The notes under the pieces were generated by a model, which saw only the letters and a list, made by a program, of their open reading frames with translations, was not told where the DNA came from and searched no databases. Positions 7,651 to 16,515 of a stretch of 31,132 bases of DNA are shown here, in pieces; position 1 is the stretch's first letter, and the number at the start of each line of letters is the position of its first letter. Source of the stretch: VMEP01 sp964414265 (GTDB taxonomy: Bacteria; Patescibacteriota; Minisyncoccia; Phycocordibacterales; VMEP01). The position numbers were made by a program, and so were the translations under genes. Location of the stretch: assembly GCA_964414265.1 (NCBI GenBank), contig CAYPVT010000003.1:1-31132 (forward strand), read 5' to 3'.

Positions 7651-8737
7651 GGGAAAAACTAAACACATAGTGGTGATAATTGGAGCGCGGCCAAATTTTA
7701 TAAAAGCCGCGCCTCTTTGTGTTGAAGCTAAAAATCATCCAGAATTCAAAATTACTTTAGTACATACCGGACAGCATTTTGATAAAAACATGTCAGATGT
7801 TTTTTTTGAAGAAATGCGTATTCCGCGCCCCGACGTTACTTTAAACATTGTTGCTGATAGACACTCAGAAAAAATCGGAAAGATGTTTAGTTCTTTGCAA
7901 AGCACCCTTTTAGAGCTGTCTCCCGATGGTGTTATCGTGTTTGGTGATGTTAATTCAACTCTTGCTGGTGCTTTAGCTGCTTCTAGAGGGCATATTCCAT
8001 TGATACACATTGAAGCTGGTCTTAGAAGTCATGATAGGCGTATGCCAGAAGAGATAAACCGGGTTGTTGTTGACCATCTTTCAGATTTACTTTTTACCAC
8101 AGAACCTTCCGCAAACGAGAATTTAAAGAAAGAAGGAATCGCTTCAAACAAAATCTATTACGTTGGTAATCTAATGATAGAAAGTCTTGAGTATTATAAA
8201 AACGACATAGAGTCTTCCAGTGTTCTTAATAAGGTTGGTTATAAAGATTATTTTGTGGCGACAATTCATCGTCAGGAAAATATAGATGACAAGATTTCTC
8301 TCGAAAGGATTCTTTCTCTTTTAGGTCAGATTTCAAAAGAGAAACCAGTGATTTTCCCGTTACATCCTGGTACTAAAAATAAAATAGAAGGACACGGACT
8401 AGGTAAATTTCTTGCTAATTTAGCGGTCATAGAACCACTGGGTTATTTTGATTTTATAAAGCTGATAAAGGAAAGTTCTGGAGTCATTACCGATTCAGGT
8501 GGAATTCAGGAGGAGACTACTCATTTAGGGGTTCCTTGCGCAACGCTTCGTGATAATACTGAAAGGCCTATAACTGTCGAGTCTGGGTCAAATAAGCTTT
8601 TTGATATAAGGTCAGTTAGTTTGGAAGAAATAAGTTCACATTTAGGAAAGGCTTATCCAGAAAAACATATTCCTTTATGGGATAATAATGTTAGTAGGCG
8701 TATTTTTGAAGTTCTTAATAAGTTTTTTGGTATTTAA
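7637..8737 (+). CDS. wecB: UDP-N-acetylglucosamine 2-epimerase, non-hydrolysing (WecB type)
   Basis: 366 residues, the normal length. It interconverts UDP-GlcNAc and UDP-ManNAc in the cytosol. Recognised motifs, in order, are GARPNFIKAAP, TGQHFDKNM, VFGDVNSTLAGALAA, HIEAGLRSHDRRMPEEINR (catalytic-pocket Glu126 and the following acidic pair), and ITDSGGIQEE with LRDNTERPI, which bind the UDP moiety. It begins inside the end of the epimerase gene (14-base overlap) and is the last gene of the operon. Together with the compact dehydrogenase at 1760 it could supply UDP-ManNAcA, by inference. It is clearly distinct from the NeuC-type enzyme at 18174. Confidence 0.92.
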   Translation: MESNKGKTKHIVVIIGARPNFIKAAPLCVEAKNHPEFKITLVHTGQHFDKNMSDVFFEEMRIPRPDVTLNIVADRHSEKIGKMFSSLQSTLLELSPDGVIVFGDVNSTLAGALAASRGHIPLIHIEAGLRSHDRRMPEEINRVVVDHLSDLLFTTEPSANENLKKEGIASNKIYYVGNLMIESLEYYKNDIESSSVLNKVGYKDYFVATIHRQENIDDKISLERILSLLGQISKEKPVIFPLHPGTKNKIEGHGLGKFLANLAVIEPLGYFDFIKLIKESSGVITDSGGIQEETTHLGVPCATLRDNTERPITVESGSNKLFDIRSVSLEEISSHLGKAYPEKHIPLWDNNVSRRIFEVLNKFFGI

Positions 8738-8788
8738 TTTAGAAAAAATATTCGAACGTTACAAAAGCAATTTGTATTTTTCTTGTTT

Positions 8789-9676
8789 TTATTGCTGGGA
8801 TTTATCGCCCCTAGGGTTATATTTAAGTAGGTCCACAAAGGAATAGAAAAAATTTTTAAGATAAGAGTAAAATTTAGGGTAATTTTTTTGCAATATATTT
8901 ACACCAGGGATTCTGTCGCGAAATTTATATATTTTTTTATTAGGAATAATATTACCACCGTATATCTTTGCGATGCGACGTCGCTCTTTATCAAAGAGTT
9001 TTTGTTTTGTCGTAGTGTTTGACCCACTCCATAACCTAAACGCCCCGAGAGTAAATGGAACATAAGTAGATTTACCAACAGAAAGAATTCTAAACCAAAG
9101 CTCAAGGTCCATACAGTAGTCATATGACTCATCTGGTAATCCCACCTTATCAATTATTCGACGTGTAAAAAAATTTAACAGAATAGAACTACCACGTTTT
9201 CTTAGGCTTTCTATTGTTTCGTTTGGTCGTGGACGTGGTTCAATTGTATTTGGGCGACTACCGTCCTCATAGAGCTTTAGTGTGTCGCCGTATATTAAGT
9301 CTGCATCGGGATTTTTCTCATAGGCTTCTGTAACAGCTTGGAACGCCCCTGGCATATAATAATCGTCCGAATTCATCCATGCCAGTATTTCTCCTTGCGC
9401 CATTCTAAACCCCTCATTTATGGTTTTTGTTTGCCCTTTATTTTCACGACTGAGGCATCTATATGTTAAACCCAAACATTTAATCGGCCATTTACCATCT
9501 TGTATGAGTTTGTCGTATTTTTCTATTATTTCCTTTGTATTGTCTGGTGAACCATCGTTTATGACTATGTAATCAACATAAAAGTTACCCTCTTGCCCCA
9601 AGACGCTTTCAATTGTCTGTGATACAAATTGTGGTTGTTTGTAGGTTGGCGTTACTACGCTTATTGTTGTTGCCAT
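8789..9676 (-). CDS. Glycosyltransferase family 2
   Basis: A 295-residue inverting GT-A enzyme. ISVVTPTYKQPQFVSQTIES, then VINDGSPDNT, give the N-terminal nucleotide-binding strand and its Asp. WMNSDDYYMPGAF carries the S-D-D (DxD-like) metal site, and KVGLPDESYDYCMDLELWFR places the E-x-W-type C-terminal motif. No transmembrane segments are evident, so it is a soluble or peripheral enzyme. It is second in a two-gene minus-strand unit, five bases downstream of the methyltransferase at 9682-10341, and converges on wecB across 51 bases that hold only a weak AGCAAT/ATTGCT hairpin. Confidence 0.88.
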   Translation of the reverse strand: MATTISVVTPTYKQPQFVSQTIESVLGQEGNFYVDYIVINDGSPDNTKEIIEKYDKLIQDGKWPIKCLGLTYRCLSRENKGQTKTINEGFRMAQGEILAWMNSDDYYMPGAFQAVTEAYEKNPDADLIYGDTLKLYEDGSRPNTIEPRPRPNETIESLRKRGSSILLNFFTRRIIDKVGLPDESYDYCMDLELWFRILSVGKSTYVPFTLGAFRLWSGSNTTTKQKLFDKERRRIAKIYGGNIIPNKKIYKFRDRIPGVNILQKNYPKFYSYLKNFFYSFVDLLKYNPRGDKSQQ

Positions 9677-9681
9677 AGAAG

Positions 9682-10341
9682 TTATTTTACCGCCTCAAGG
9701 TTTAGGCTTATTTTATAAATACCATGAATTTTGCGGGGACCCGCCCAATCACTAAATGAATAATATGGAGCAGTTTCTGGACTCCATTCTCTTGTTTCTT
9801 TAAAACCCGCTTCTTTAAAGAGTGCACTTAGATATTCTTTGTTAAAAATAGCTCGATGAAAATCAAACTCGCCGTTTTCATGTGTACCCATAAGTGGGGG
9901 GAGGGTGCGAAGAACACTTTTATTCTCTGCTTCATACATCTCTATTATTTTGTCGAAATCAGGTACTGATATTCTTAGTACACCACCAATCTTTAGAACG
10001 CGATACCATTCGCGTAAAACATTGGAAAGTTTTTGGTGTGAAATATGTTCAAGTACATGACAAGCGTACACAAGATCGGCATATTCGTCTCTGAACATTG
10101 GTAATTTTTCCACTCTTCCAACAAAGTTCACGTGATGGAAAGCGACACCATCAACGTTTATATATCTCGGGTCATTTTGCTCCCCACACCCTAAATGTAT
10201 AAGTACTTTGCCGTCTGGATTTTTTGGTATTTGAGGTGGTTTTAAAAAGCGTAAAATCCGATATTTAATACTAACTAACAAATCATAGAGCCATAATTTA
10301 ATGGGTCTAAGTATTTTTCTGGTTTTTTTATATAAAGTCAT
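9682..10341 (-). CDS. Class I SAM-dependent methyltransferase
   Basis: 219 residues. A basic N-terminus precedes VLIHLGCGEQNDPRYINVD (SAM-binding motif I plus the strand-2 acidic residue), LPMFRDEYADLVYACHVLEH, and RVLKIGGVLRISVPDFDKI. This order is typical of methyltransferases embedded in glycan loci. It leads the two-gene minus-strand unit with the GT2 gene. Its start faces the flippase gene across about 100 bases, so the two are divergently transcribed. The substrate is unknown; a sugar hydroxyl is likely by context. Confidence 0.82.
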   Translation of the reverse strand: MTLYKKTRKILRPIKLWLYDLLVSIKYRILRFLKPPQIPKNPDGKVLIHLGCGEQNDPRYINVDGVAFHHVNFVGRVEKLPMFRDEYADLVYACHVLEHISHQKLSNVLREWYRVLKIGGVLRISVPDFDKIIEMYEAENKSVLRTLPPLMGTHENGEFDFHRAIFNKEYLSALFKEAGFKETREWSPETAPYYSFSDWAGPRKIHGIYKISLNLEAVK

Positions 10342-10400
10342 GTTTGTTTAATTAGACAATAATACTTGATTGTTAATATTTTGGCCATTTTCCTGGAATT

Positions 10401-10430
10401 TTGACGACTACGCATTGTTGTTATTTTAAT
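10401..10430 (+). promoter_or_regulatory. Candidate promoter TTGACG-N18-TTTAAT before the flippase
   Basis: A near-consensus -35 (TTGACG at 10401-10406) and TTTAAT at 10425-10430, separated by 18 bases, sit in the divergent intergenic region. Transcription from here would start at about 10437, beyond the GTG at 10433, and so argues for the ATG at 10460 as the flippase start. Confidence 0.4.
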
Positions 10431-10459
10431 GAGTGGCTGATATATTTACCTCAATTACA

Positions 10460-11812
10460 ATGAATAATAACTCTTTTCCGTTGGTATATTTGATAGGCGA
10501 ACTTTCTTACGGTTTTTGGAATTTTGCGACTAGGCTGGTTGGCGGAGTAAACACATTCTTAGTCATTTTTTCCCTTACTATTTATGAATACGGTTCCTTT
10601 CACCTTCTATTGGCGTCATACGCTGGCGCGACGGTATTGCTGTCTGTTGGGGGAGGTGTTATTAGAAATGATATCTTGCGCTTTGAGTCTGACGGTAAAA
10701 GCCCTGAAGCAAAAAAACTATTTTACGAACTTTTATATATTAGGTTAACAACAGGAATAATTTTATGGGCTGTTGTTTTTTTTGGCGCTCCATATCTTTC
10801 TTTTAAATATGGCCCTGATTACATTGCCCTTATAAGAATAATATCATTTTTATTTTTACACGACGCACTTATCACTAGTGTTACCACTATCATAGAGATG
10901 CGCAAAAAATTTAATATTATTGCAAGCAGAACATTTATAGCTAAGACCGTACAACTTCTTGTTCTTTCTTACTTTTTTTTATTTGAAAATATAGATTTGC
11001 ACATTGTTGTTGTTTCCCTTGTAGTTTCTATGTTCGCTACTTTGTTTTTACTCCTGCCTTATTTTTTTGAGTCATCATCTACTTGGAAAGGGGTTAAGAG
11101 TTCAACGGATAATTTTTTATTTAAAATATTGATGTCTTATGGAAAATGGGAGGTCCTCCAGCCTGTCGTCGGGAGATTCACTTCATTGTTTGAGGCGTGG
11201 GCGATAAAGTTTTTTATAAGCACAGAGGCGGTGGCAGTCTTTTCAATAGCCCAGACTCTTGTCAACACGGTAGCTGGTTTTTTCCCAATAAAAACACTTG
11301 CTACGTTAGTACCATTAGAGACTAAAAGTGAAGATAAATTAAAAAAGATTTATACATACGGGACAAAGTATTTGACGACACTTTCTATTTTGATGGGCCT
11401 AGTGGCTTTTGTTGTTGTTTCTCCGATTATAAATATATTTTTTGCGAAGTACACAATATCGTTACCGTATTTTAATGCTTTATTGTTTACACTACCGATT
11501 CTTTCTATAACCTCTGTTTCTACTGTTTTCCTGATAGCACTTAGGCGTCAAAAATTTCTTTTCTTTCAGAAAATCTTAAAAAATGTCGTAGCTATTCCAC
11601 TTTACCTTTTATTATTGCCGATGTTTGGTTTGTGGGGTCTTGTTATTCACAACTTTATTTTATTGAGCATTATGACAACTTCGCTTTACCTCTATTTAAA
11701 AGGTACGAAACCAAAGCTTTTTGTTAAGTGGCACGATACTTTTCGTTTTGGCAAAGAAGACAGGATTTTCTTAAGCAGTGTTTTAAGTCAGGTTAAAACA
11801 CGGTTTTTATAA
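10460..11812 (+). CDS. Wzx-like polysaccharide flippase (MOP superfamily)
   Basis: 450 residues, almost entirely hydrophobic, with about twelve predicted membrane spans of the MATE/Wzx type. The N-terminal GELSYGFWNFATRLVGGVN and the following paired helices resemble polysaccharide-biosynthesis-protein flippases that move undecaprenyl-linked oligosaccharides across the membrane. I used ATG 10460; a GTG at 10433 would add nine residues. It is the only transporter in the window and would connect the cytosolic sugar-transfer genes with the ligase-like protein at 27397. It is a lone plus-strand gene between two minus-strand units and has no terminator before the convergent neighbour. Confidence 0.82.
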   Translation: MNNNSFPLVYLIGELSYGFWNFATRLVGGVNTFLVIFSLTIYEYGSFHLLLASYAGATVLLSVGGGVIRNDILRFESDGKSPEAKKLFYELLYIRLTTGIILWAVVFFGAPYLSFKYGPDYIALIRIISFLFLHDALITSVTTIIEMRKKFNIIASRTFIAKTVQLLVLSYFFLFENIDLHIVVVSLVVSMFATLFLLLPYFFESSSTWKGVKSSTDNFLFKILMSYGKWEVLQPVVGRFTSLFEAWAIKFFISTEAVAVFSIAQTLVNTVAGFFPIKTLATLVPLETKSEDKLKKIYTYGTKYLTTLSILMGLVAFVVVSPIINIFFAKYTISLPYFNALLFTLPILSITSVSTVFLIALRRQKFLFFQKILKNVVAIPLYLLLLPMFGLWGLVIHNFILLSIMTTSLYLYLKGTKPKLFVKWHDTFRFGKEDRIFLSSVLSQVKTRFL

Positions 11813-11846
11813 TTTTTTACGTATCATTTAATCTTACAGGTGTTAT

Positions 11847-12494
11847 TTACAAAGACGGTTTTTTTAAAATATAAATTATAAAATGCGAGGTCCACATATT
11901 TTCTGGAAGGTACTTCCATAGGTTTTTAAATTTATTAAATATTCCATATGAAAATTCTGGTAGGAAATATTTTATTTCTTCCAACTTCAGTTTTTTTAGA
12001 AAAACCTTGTTGAATATACTTTTGGAGTAGACAGTAATATGGTTATTTTTCCAATTCCATCTAGGGAAGTCGCCGGTTTTTAAGAACACCAACCTACTTA
12101 TTATATGGAACACATTGGGCATAGAAACTATTAATTTACCACCAGGCTTCAGAACTCTTTCCAGCTCATTTATTAAGAAGTGTGGATTTTCAAGATGCTC
12201 AAATACTTCCCACGCAGTTATTAAATCAAAAGTGTTGTCTCCCCACGGAAGCTTTTCGTAGCAGAAATTTGTCTTTTTGAACTCAATGTTATCTATTGAG
12301 GGGTCGAAGTATTGGTCCATGTCGGTCGCCGATAATGCACTAAAGTTGTTATTTTTAAGTTGTGTAAGAAACTCGCCACCACCACACCCAACATCTAATA
12401 TTTTACAATTCTCGGGAAAATTATTTTTAACGAAATTGACAGCATATTTAGTGCTAATCATTAAGCTTGGAATATTTTTTTCTAGAATATTCAT
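11847..12494 (-). CDS. Class I SAM-dependent methyltransferase
   Basis: 215 residues. ILDVGCGGGEFLTQL is motif I and SATDMDQYFDPS motif II. WGDNTFDLITAWEVFEHLENP and LERVLKPGGKLIVSMPN complete the Methyltransf_23/11 pattern. The C-terminal region with WNWKNNHITVYS is characteristic of sugar-cluster methyltransferases. It follows the methyltransferase at 12501-13232 after six bases, so the two form an operon on the minus strand. The target is unknown. Confidence 0.85.
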   Translation of the reverse strand: MNILEKNIPSLMISTKYAVNFVKNNFPENCKILDVGCGGGEFLTQLKNNNFSALSATDMDQYFDPSIDNIEFKKTNFCYEKLPWGDNTFDLITAWEVFEHLENPHFLINELERVLKPGGKLIVSMPNVFHIISRLVFLKTGDFPRWNWKNNHITVYSKSIFNKVFLKKLKLEEIKYFLPEFSYGIFNKFKNLWKYLPENMWTSHFIIYILKKPSL

Positions 12495-12500
12495 TTTTGT

Positions 12501-13232
12501 TTAGTATTGTTTTGAAAACCACACCCAGAAATATCTTTGATTTTCACCGTCGGTTTTTAAGATTTTCATATTTATTTTTTTTGCGATATTTTCTATGTCT
12601 TTTTTTGTGAAAGATGGTCCGTAAAACCAATTTAATTTATTTGTTGGCAAACCTCTTACTTGTATTTTAGCAATTCCGTCATTCTTTAAAACTCGCAATA
12701 TTTCTTTGAAATTTTCGATAACTACTTTTTTGTTTGGCATATGCTGGAAAACTATATAGGAAAACACAAAATCTATAGTAGAGTCATTAATATTGTGATA
12801 GCGAGTACCGTTGATTGTCGAGAATTCAATATTGGAGGCATTTTTTAACCTTTCTTGTCCATCCGTAATCATTTTTTCGGAGATATCTACGGCAAACACT
12901 TTCTTGAAGTTTTGAGATAAAAATTCGGTTATTCTGCCGGCCCCACAACCAATTTCAAGAACAATTTTTTCACTAAAGTTTCCTAGTCGTGACTTTATGA
13001 ATTCGTCGTTTTCAATTAATTCCTTAAAGTCTTTTTCTCCTGTTTTTTTAAAATCTGCTTCTGTTATGTTTTCTCCTAAATCGGTCATTACGAAATAAAG
13101 GGAGTTCTTTGAGGCTAATTTATTCCATTTGTTTTTACTACTACTTAGAGACTCTCCTGGAACAAGAAGATTCAATGTTTTTCTCAACAGAAGCTTTATT
13201 TTTATCGGTAAAAGGTTTTTAATAAATTTCAT
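12501..13232 (-). CDS. Class I SAM-dependent methyltransferase
   Basis: 243 residues. The first 75 are a basic and polar extension. The Rossmann core follows with VLEIGCGAGRITEFL (motif I), VFAVDISEKMITDGQERL (motif II, Asp for the ribose hydroxyls), FVFSYIVFQHMPNKK and VLKNDGIAKIQVRG. It is the promoter-proximal gene of a two-methyltransferase unit, diverging from the large transferase at 13403 across 170 bases. A small-molecule or sugar acceptor is likely from the family, but nothing fixes which. Confidence 0.85.
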   Translation of the reverse strand: MKFIKNLLPIKIKLLLRKTLNLLVPGESLSSSKNKWNKLASKNSLYFVMTDLGENITEADFKKTGEKDFKELIENDEFIKSRLGNFSEKIVLEIGCGAGRITEFLSQNFKKVFAVDISEKMITDGQERLKNASNIEFSTINGTRYHNINDSTIDFVFSYIVFQHMPNKKVVIENFKEILRVLKNDGIAKIQVRGLPTNKLNWFYGPSFTKKDIENIAKKINMKILKTDGENQRYFWVWFSKQY

Positions 13233-13256
13233 TGTTTTGCTAGATAGCCATCAGGT

Positions 13257-13303
13257 GGGGTATTTGATAATCTAATTTGTGAATAATATCATAAAAATAC
13301 CCC
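13257..13303. promoter_or_regulatory. Inverted repeat in the divergent region 13233-13402
   Basis: A perfect 9-bp inverted repeat, GGGGTATTT (13257-13265) and AAATACCCC (13295-13303), encloses 29 AT-rich bases. It sits between the start of the minus-strand methyltransferase pair and the plus-strand large transferase. It could be an operator or a leader hairpin of the minus-strand transcript. There is no flanking T-run, so it is not a terminator. The same gap has a 6-bp TATCCT/AGGATA repeat (13333-13338, 13345-13350). Confidence 0.4.
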
Positions 13304-13402
13304 TACTTACAGTTCTTTTTGGTAATTGTAATTATCCTAGAAAGAGGATAGGATTGACCCATAAAAGTTTTTAAAAACTACTTCAATAAAGTTGATAATG
13401 AA

Positions 13403-15790
13403 ATGTCGGGAAATTTAATAAAAAAAGAATTAACTATTTGCACGGTTTCTTATAAGCACAAGAAACTAATAGAAGCTAATATTGATTTGGTTAAAAAAAT
13501 GAATCCAGGGGTAAGTGTGGAGTGGGTTATCGTGGAAAACACGCCCGAGGGAGTTGAGGGGAGATTCGCCATTGGCGAAAGTGATGGCATTAAGGTAATA
13601 GAAGGTAGATTAAATGATTATATTGGTGTCGCACCAGCAAGCTACCATCATGCATCTGGGATAAATATAGCTATTAGTGAAATTAAAACGCGATACGCGC
13701 TTATATTAGATCCTGATTTTTATATTGTTAGGAATAATTGGGTAGTCGATGTTTTAGATTATATGGAGGATAAAAAGCTGACTTTTTTTGGCGCTCCGTA
13801 TAACCCTAAGCGGTACATGAAATACCGATATTTCCCATGTATCCATTGTGTGTTTATTGATTTGAGCAAGATAGATAAAAATACTCTCGATTTTTCTCCG
13901 CGCTATAATCAAAAAGAACTTCTTGCTGGGAGAGAAAATATGTCTACGATAAGACAGAAACAAAGGATGAAACATTTTCATAATTTGTTATATGTGCTTA
14001 AGAAACATATACGAAATATTATATGGAGAAGTAAAGTAATAGGGGCCTCAAAGGATACGGGGTATAAATTTTACGAAGATTACTCAAAAAAGACATCTTT
14101 AAACAGTGAATGTATTTCTCCCGTTTTTAAATATAAGTATTCGGTTTTTAATCCATCATATCTTAAATCCTCACTGAATATTTTTTTGGAAAAGTTTTTA
14201 CCAGACCGCTTGTGTTATATACCAAAGAAACCTAATTATTTTACCACTAGAGGATTTAGCGACCTTGGTTATCCCGATGTTTTTAAGGAGGGTTGGGATG
14301 AGTTTACTTGGAAAAGTATTCCATTTGGTTTTCATTTACAGGGTGCAAAAAATGATGGAACCACAACAGACCATTCTAGTGAAATTCCAAAGTTGACTAA
14401 TTTTTTTAATTTTTTTGTTGAAGGTAATGTAAGTAAAACTATATTCATATCAATGTTTGAGGGGGTAGAGTCTAAAAACATTTTGCGCACAGGTGTTGTT
14501 GACGAGATTCTTAAAAATCAACCAAAAACTAAGATAGTTCTTTTTATGAAGAACAAAGAAAGGGCGGAATATTACGCCAATGAATTTTCTGATCCACGAA
14601 TAATTTACGAAGTTGCAGAGTTTTCTGGCTATGGTTGGTTAGAGAAATTTTTTGGTTCACAAAAGTTTTTGTTTCTACAAACTGAAACCACCGACTTGCG
14701 CGCAAAAATGATAGCTGAAAACCGTGGGCTGGCGTATTACTACTACTCGCTAGTTATTCATCGGATTATGTCCCGAGAACTGTTTATTATAATTTTTCGT
14801 TTTTTAGACATCTTTTTTATTAGAGATAATTCTTTCGATAAATTTTTTGAAAAATATCACCCAGATTTAGTGTTTCTTGCGAATTTATTTGAGGACCTAG
14901 AGGTGAACTTTCTCCGCGCAACAAAAAAACATAATGTTTTTAGTGTTGGTTTAATAAATAGCTGGGATAGAGTAACCGCAAGATGCATTCTGAGAATTAT
15001 CCCAGACGAACTAGTTGTTTTTAACGATAACGTGAAATCAGAATTGATTAAAACAAATCACATAAATCCATCAAAAATTGTTGTTTCCGGGGTTCCACAA
15101 TATGATCATTATTTTTTGCCAACAACCACAACAGAAGACGCTTTTCGTAAAAGATTTGATTTAAAAAAAGAAGATAGGTTAATTCTTTACTCTCCGATTG
15201 GTGGACAGTTTAGTAATTCCGATTGGGAGATGATAGATCTTTTGTATGCACTTAATAATAAAAATAAATTTGGGAATAATGTGAAGATATTAGTTAGTTT
15301 CCCCCCAAACGATTTTATAAGAGATGAAGAATTAAAAAAAAGACCAAGTCTTTTGTATCAGTATATAGGAACCAGGTTTTCTAAGGTTAGGTCAACAGAT
15401 TGGGAAATCTCTGCAAAAGAACTAGCAGAACTTAAAGATACCCTACGTTATATGTCAATGATTATATGTTACTCGTCTAGTATTTCTATTGATGCCGCTA
15501 TTTTTAATAAGCCAGTAATAAACATTAACTTTGAGATTAAAGATAGTGAAAAACTTCTAAAATCACCGACGATTTTTTACAAGATGACTCATTACAGAAA
15601 GGCAATTGAAACAGGAGGAATAACACTTGTCGGGAGCGAAGAAGAGCTTGTTGTTTGGGTTAGAAAATACCTAGAGAACCCCGCTCTTAACAATGAAGGC
15701 AGAATTAGGCTTGTTTCTCAGCAATGTGGTTTTACTGACGGACAATCAGTAAGTAGGATTGTTCGTGTTTTACTTAAGAATTTGTTTTAA
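13403..15790 (+). CDS. Two-domain transferase: GT2-like GT-A domain fused to a GT-B, CDP-glycerol-transferase-like domain
   Basis: 795 residues, no signal peptide. Residues about 7-200 look like a GT-A domain: ELTICTVSYKHKKLIEANID, VEWVIVENTP, and ALILDPDFYIV with D-P-D at 103-105 in the DxD position. After a linker, residues from about 345 form a second domain. It shows paired Rossmann-like halves with IFISMFEGVESKNIL, YHPDLVFLAN, VVSGVPQYDHYF, LILYSPIGGQFSN and CYSSSISIDAAIFNKPVIN. That pattern resembles the CDP-glycerol glycerophosphotransferase, capsule-transferase and 2-epimerase superfamily of GT-B folds. Two transferase activities in one chain would build a disaccharide or polymer repeat. 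Neither donor is certain. The next gene is convergent, only 7 bases away. It has no Shine-Dalgarno. Confidence 0.7.
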   Translation: MSGNLIKKELTICTVSYKHKKLIEANIDLVKKMNPGVSVEWVIVENTPEGVEGRFAIGESDGIKVIEGRLNDYIGVAPASYHHASGINIAISEIKTRYALILDPDFYIVRNNWVVDVLDYMEDKKLTFFGAPYNPKRYMKYRYFPCIHCVFIDLSKIDKNTLDFSPRYNQKELLAGRENMSTIRQKQRMKHFHNLLYVLKKHIRNIIWRSKVIGASKDTGYKFYEDYSKKTSLNSECISPVFKYKYSVFNPSYLKSSLNIFLEKFLPDRLCYIPKKPNYFTTRGFSDLGYPDVFKEGWDEFTWKSIPFGFHLQGAKNDGTTTDHSSEIPKLTNFFNFFVEGNVSKTIFISMFEGVESKNILRTGVVDEILKNQPKTKIVLFMKNKERAEYYANEFSDPRIIYEVAEFSGYGWLEKFFGSQKFLFLQTETTDLRAKMIAENRGLAYYYYSLVIHRIMSRELFIIIFRFLDIFFIRDNSFDKFFEKYHPDLVFLANLFEDLEVNFLRATKKHNVFSVGLINSWDRVTARCILRIIPDELVVFNDNVKSELIKTNHINPSKIVVSGVPQYDHYFLPTTTTEDAFRKRFDLKKEDRLILYSPIGGQFSNSDWEMIDLLYALNNKNKFGNNVKILVSFPPNDFIRDEELKKRPSLLYQYIGTRFSKVRSTDWEISAKELAELKDTLRYMSMIICYSSSISIDAAIFNKPVININFEIKDSEKLLKSPTIFYKMTHYRKAIETGGITLVGSEEELVVWVRKYLENPALNNEGRIRLVSQQCGFTDGQSVSRIVRVLLKNLF

Positions 15791-15797
15791 GTCTTTG

Positions 15798-16328
15798 CTA
15801 CTTAATAACCCTAAGTTCGATTGTTATTGTTTTTATGATGTCCCAAAAAAATCTGATAAAAAAACGATTGTTAAAAATTAACGCTCGTATCCCAGAAGGG
15901 TTGTAATATTTGTAGGATATTTTTTCAATTTTAAAATCACATTTTAAGCCATAGTCTGGCAGGGCTCCTTTTTTAATGAAACTTTTATCAAAATATTCAA
16001 AAGTTCTTTCTGAAAAAAATCTTTTGTGGGTAGGATCTTTGAACGCCGCTGTTGATTTTAGGTAGGGTACAGTAATGGTAATTTTTGCGTTTTTTGCGCA
16101 CACTCTATAAATTTCTTCCATAACGAAACAGGTATCATCTAGGTGTTCCAAAATGCTTAACGCCAATACTTCATCAACAGAATTATCACTGAGTGGTATT
16201 CCTTCGCTTAAGTCTGCAACGACATCAACCTCCGGAATTGATAGTCGGTCTATGTTTAAGAATCCTTCTTTTTTGTTTGGGCCACCACCGAGGTTTATTT
16301 TTAGGTTTGTGTTTGTTCTGTACTTCAT
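15798..16328 (-). CDS. Small class I SAM-dependent methyltransferase
   Basis: 176 residues, at the short end for the family. INLGGGPNKKEGFLNID is a G-G-G variant of motif I with the strand-2 Asp. VVADLSEGIPLSDNSVDEVLALSILEHL and ITVPYLKSTAAFKDPTHKRFF follow. The D-P-T-H-x-R-x-F segment is common to methyltransferases of polysaccharide loci that act on nucleotide-sugar or glycan substrates. It is a single minus-strand gene, convergent with the large transferase at its 3' end and divergent from the neuraminate operon at its 5' end. Confidence 0.82.
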   Translation of the reverse strand: MKYRTNTNLKINLGGGPNKKEGFLNIDRLSIPEVDVVADLSEGIPLSDNSVDEVLALSILEHLDDTCFVMEEIYRVCAKNAKITITVPYLKSTAAFKDPTHKRFFSERTFEYFDKSFIKKGALPDYGLKCDFKIEKISYKYYNPSGIRALIFNNRFFIRFFWDIIKTITIELRVIK

Positions 16329-16492
16329 TATTAAGGGTGTTAAATTAGATTATATGCATTATATGAAAGATTAATGGTTACGACAAACTGAATTTAGCAT
16401 TAAATACCTCGCTCGAATTCCTTATTTTTAGATGCATTATTTTTGTGATAAACTCAAATAAACGAGCCTAAATTTACGAAAACGTAACGCAG

Positions 16493-16498
16493 TAAAAT
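16493..16498 (+). promoter_or_regulatory. Candidate -10 TAAAAT before the methyltransferase-neuBCA operon
   Basis: TAAAAT at 16493-16498 lies 17 bases before the ATG at 16516, giving a leader of about ten bases with no Shine-Dalgarno. The rest of the 187-base divergent gap is AT-rich and shows no other clear signal. Confidence 0.3.
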
Positions 16499-16515
16499 AA
16501 CATTAAATCTTATCC

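Noticed and set aside
8766..8796. AGCAAT/ATTGCT hairpin between convergent wecB and GT2 genes as a bidirectional terminator
   Set aside because: It has only six A/T-rich pairs around a 19-base loop and no good T-run on the plus strand.
13366..13379. 14-base palindrome AGTTTTTAAAAACT before the fusion transferase
   Set aside because: Simple A/T tracts of this kind arise easily in AT-rich DNA, and it is not paired with a convincing promoter.
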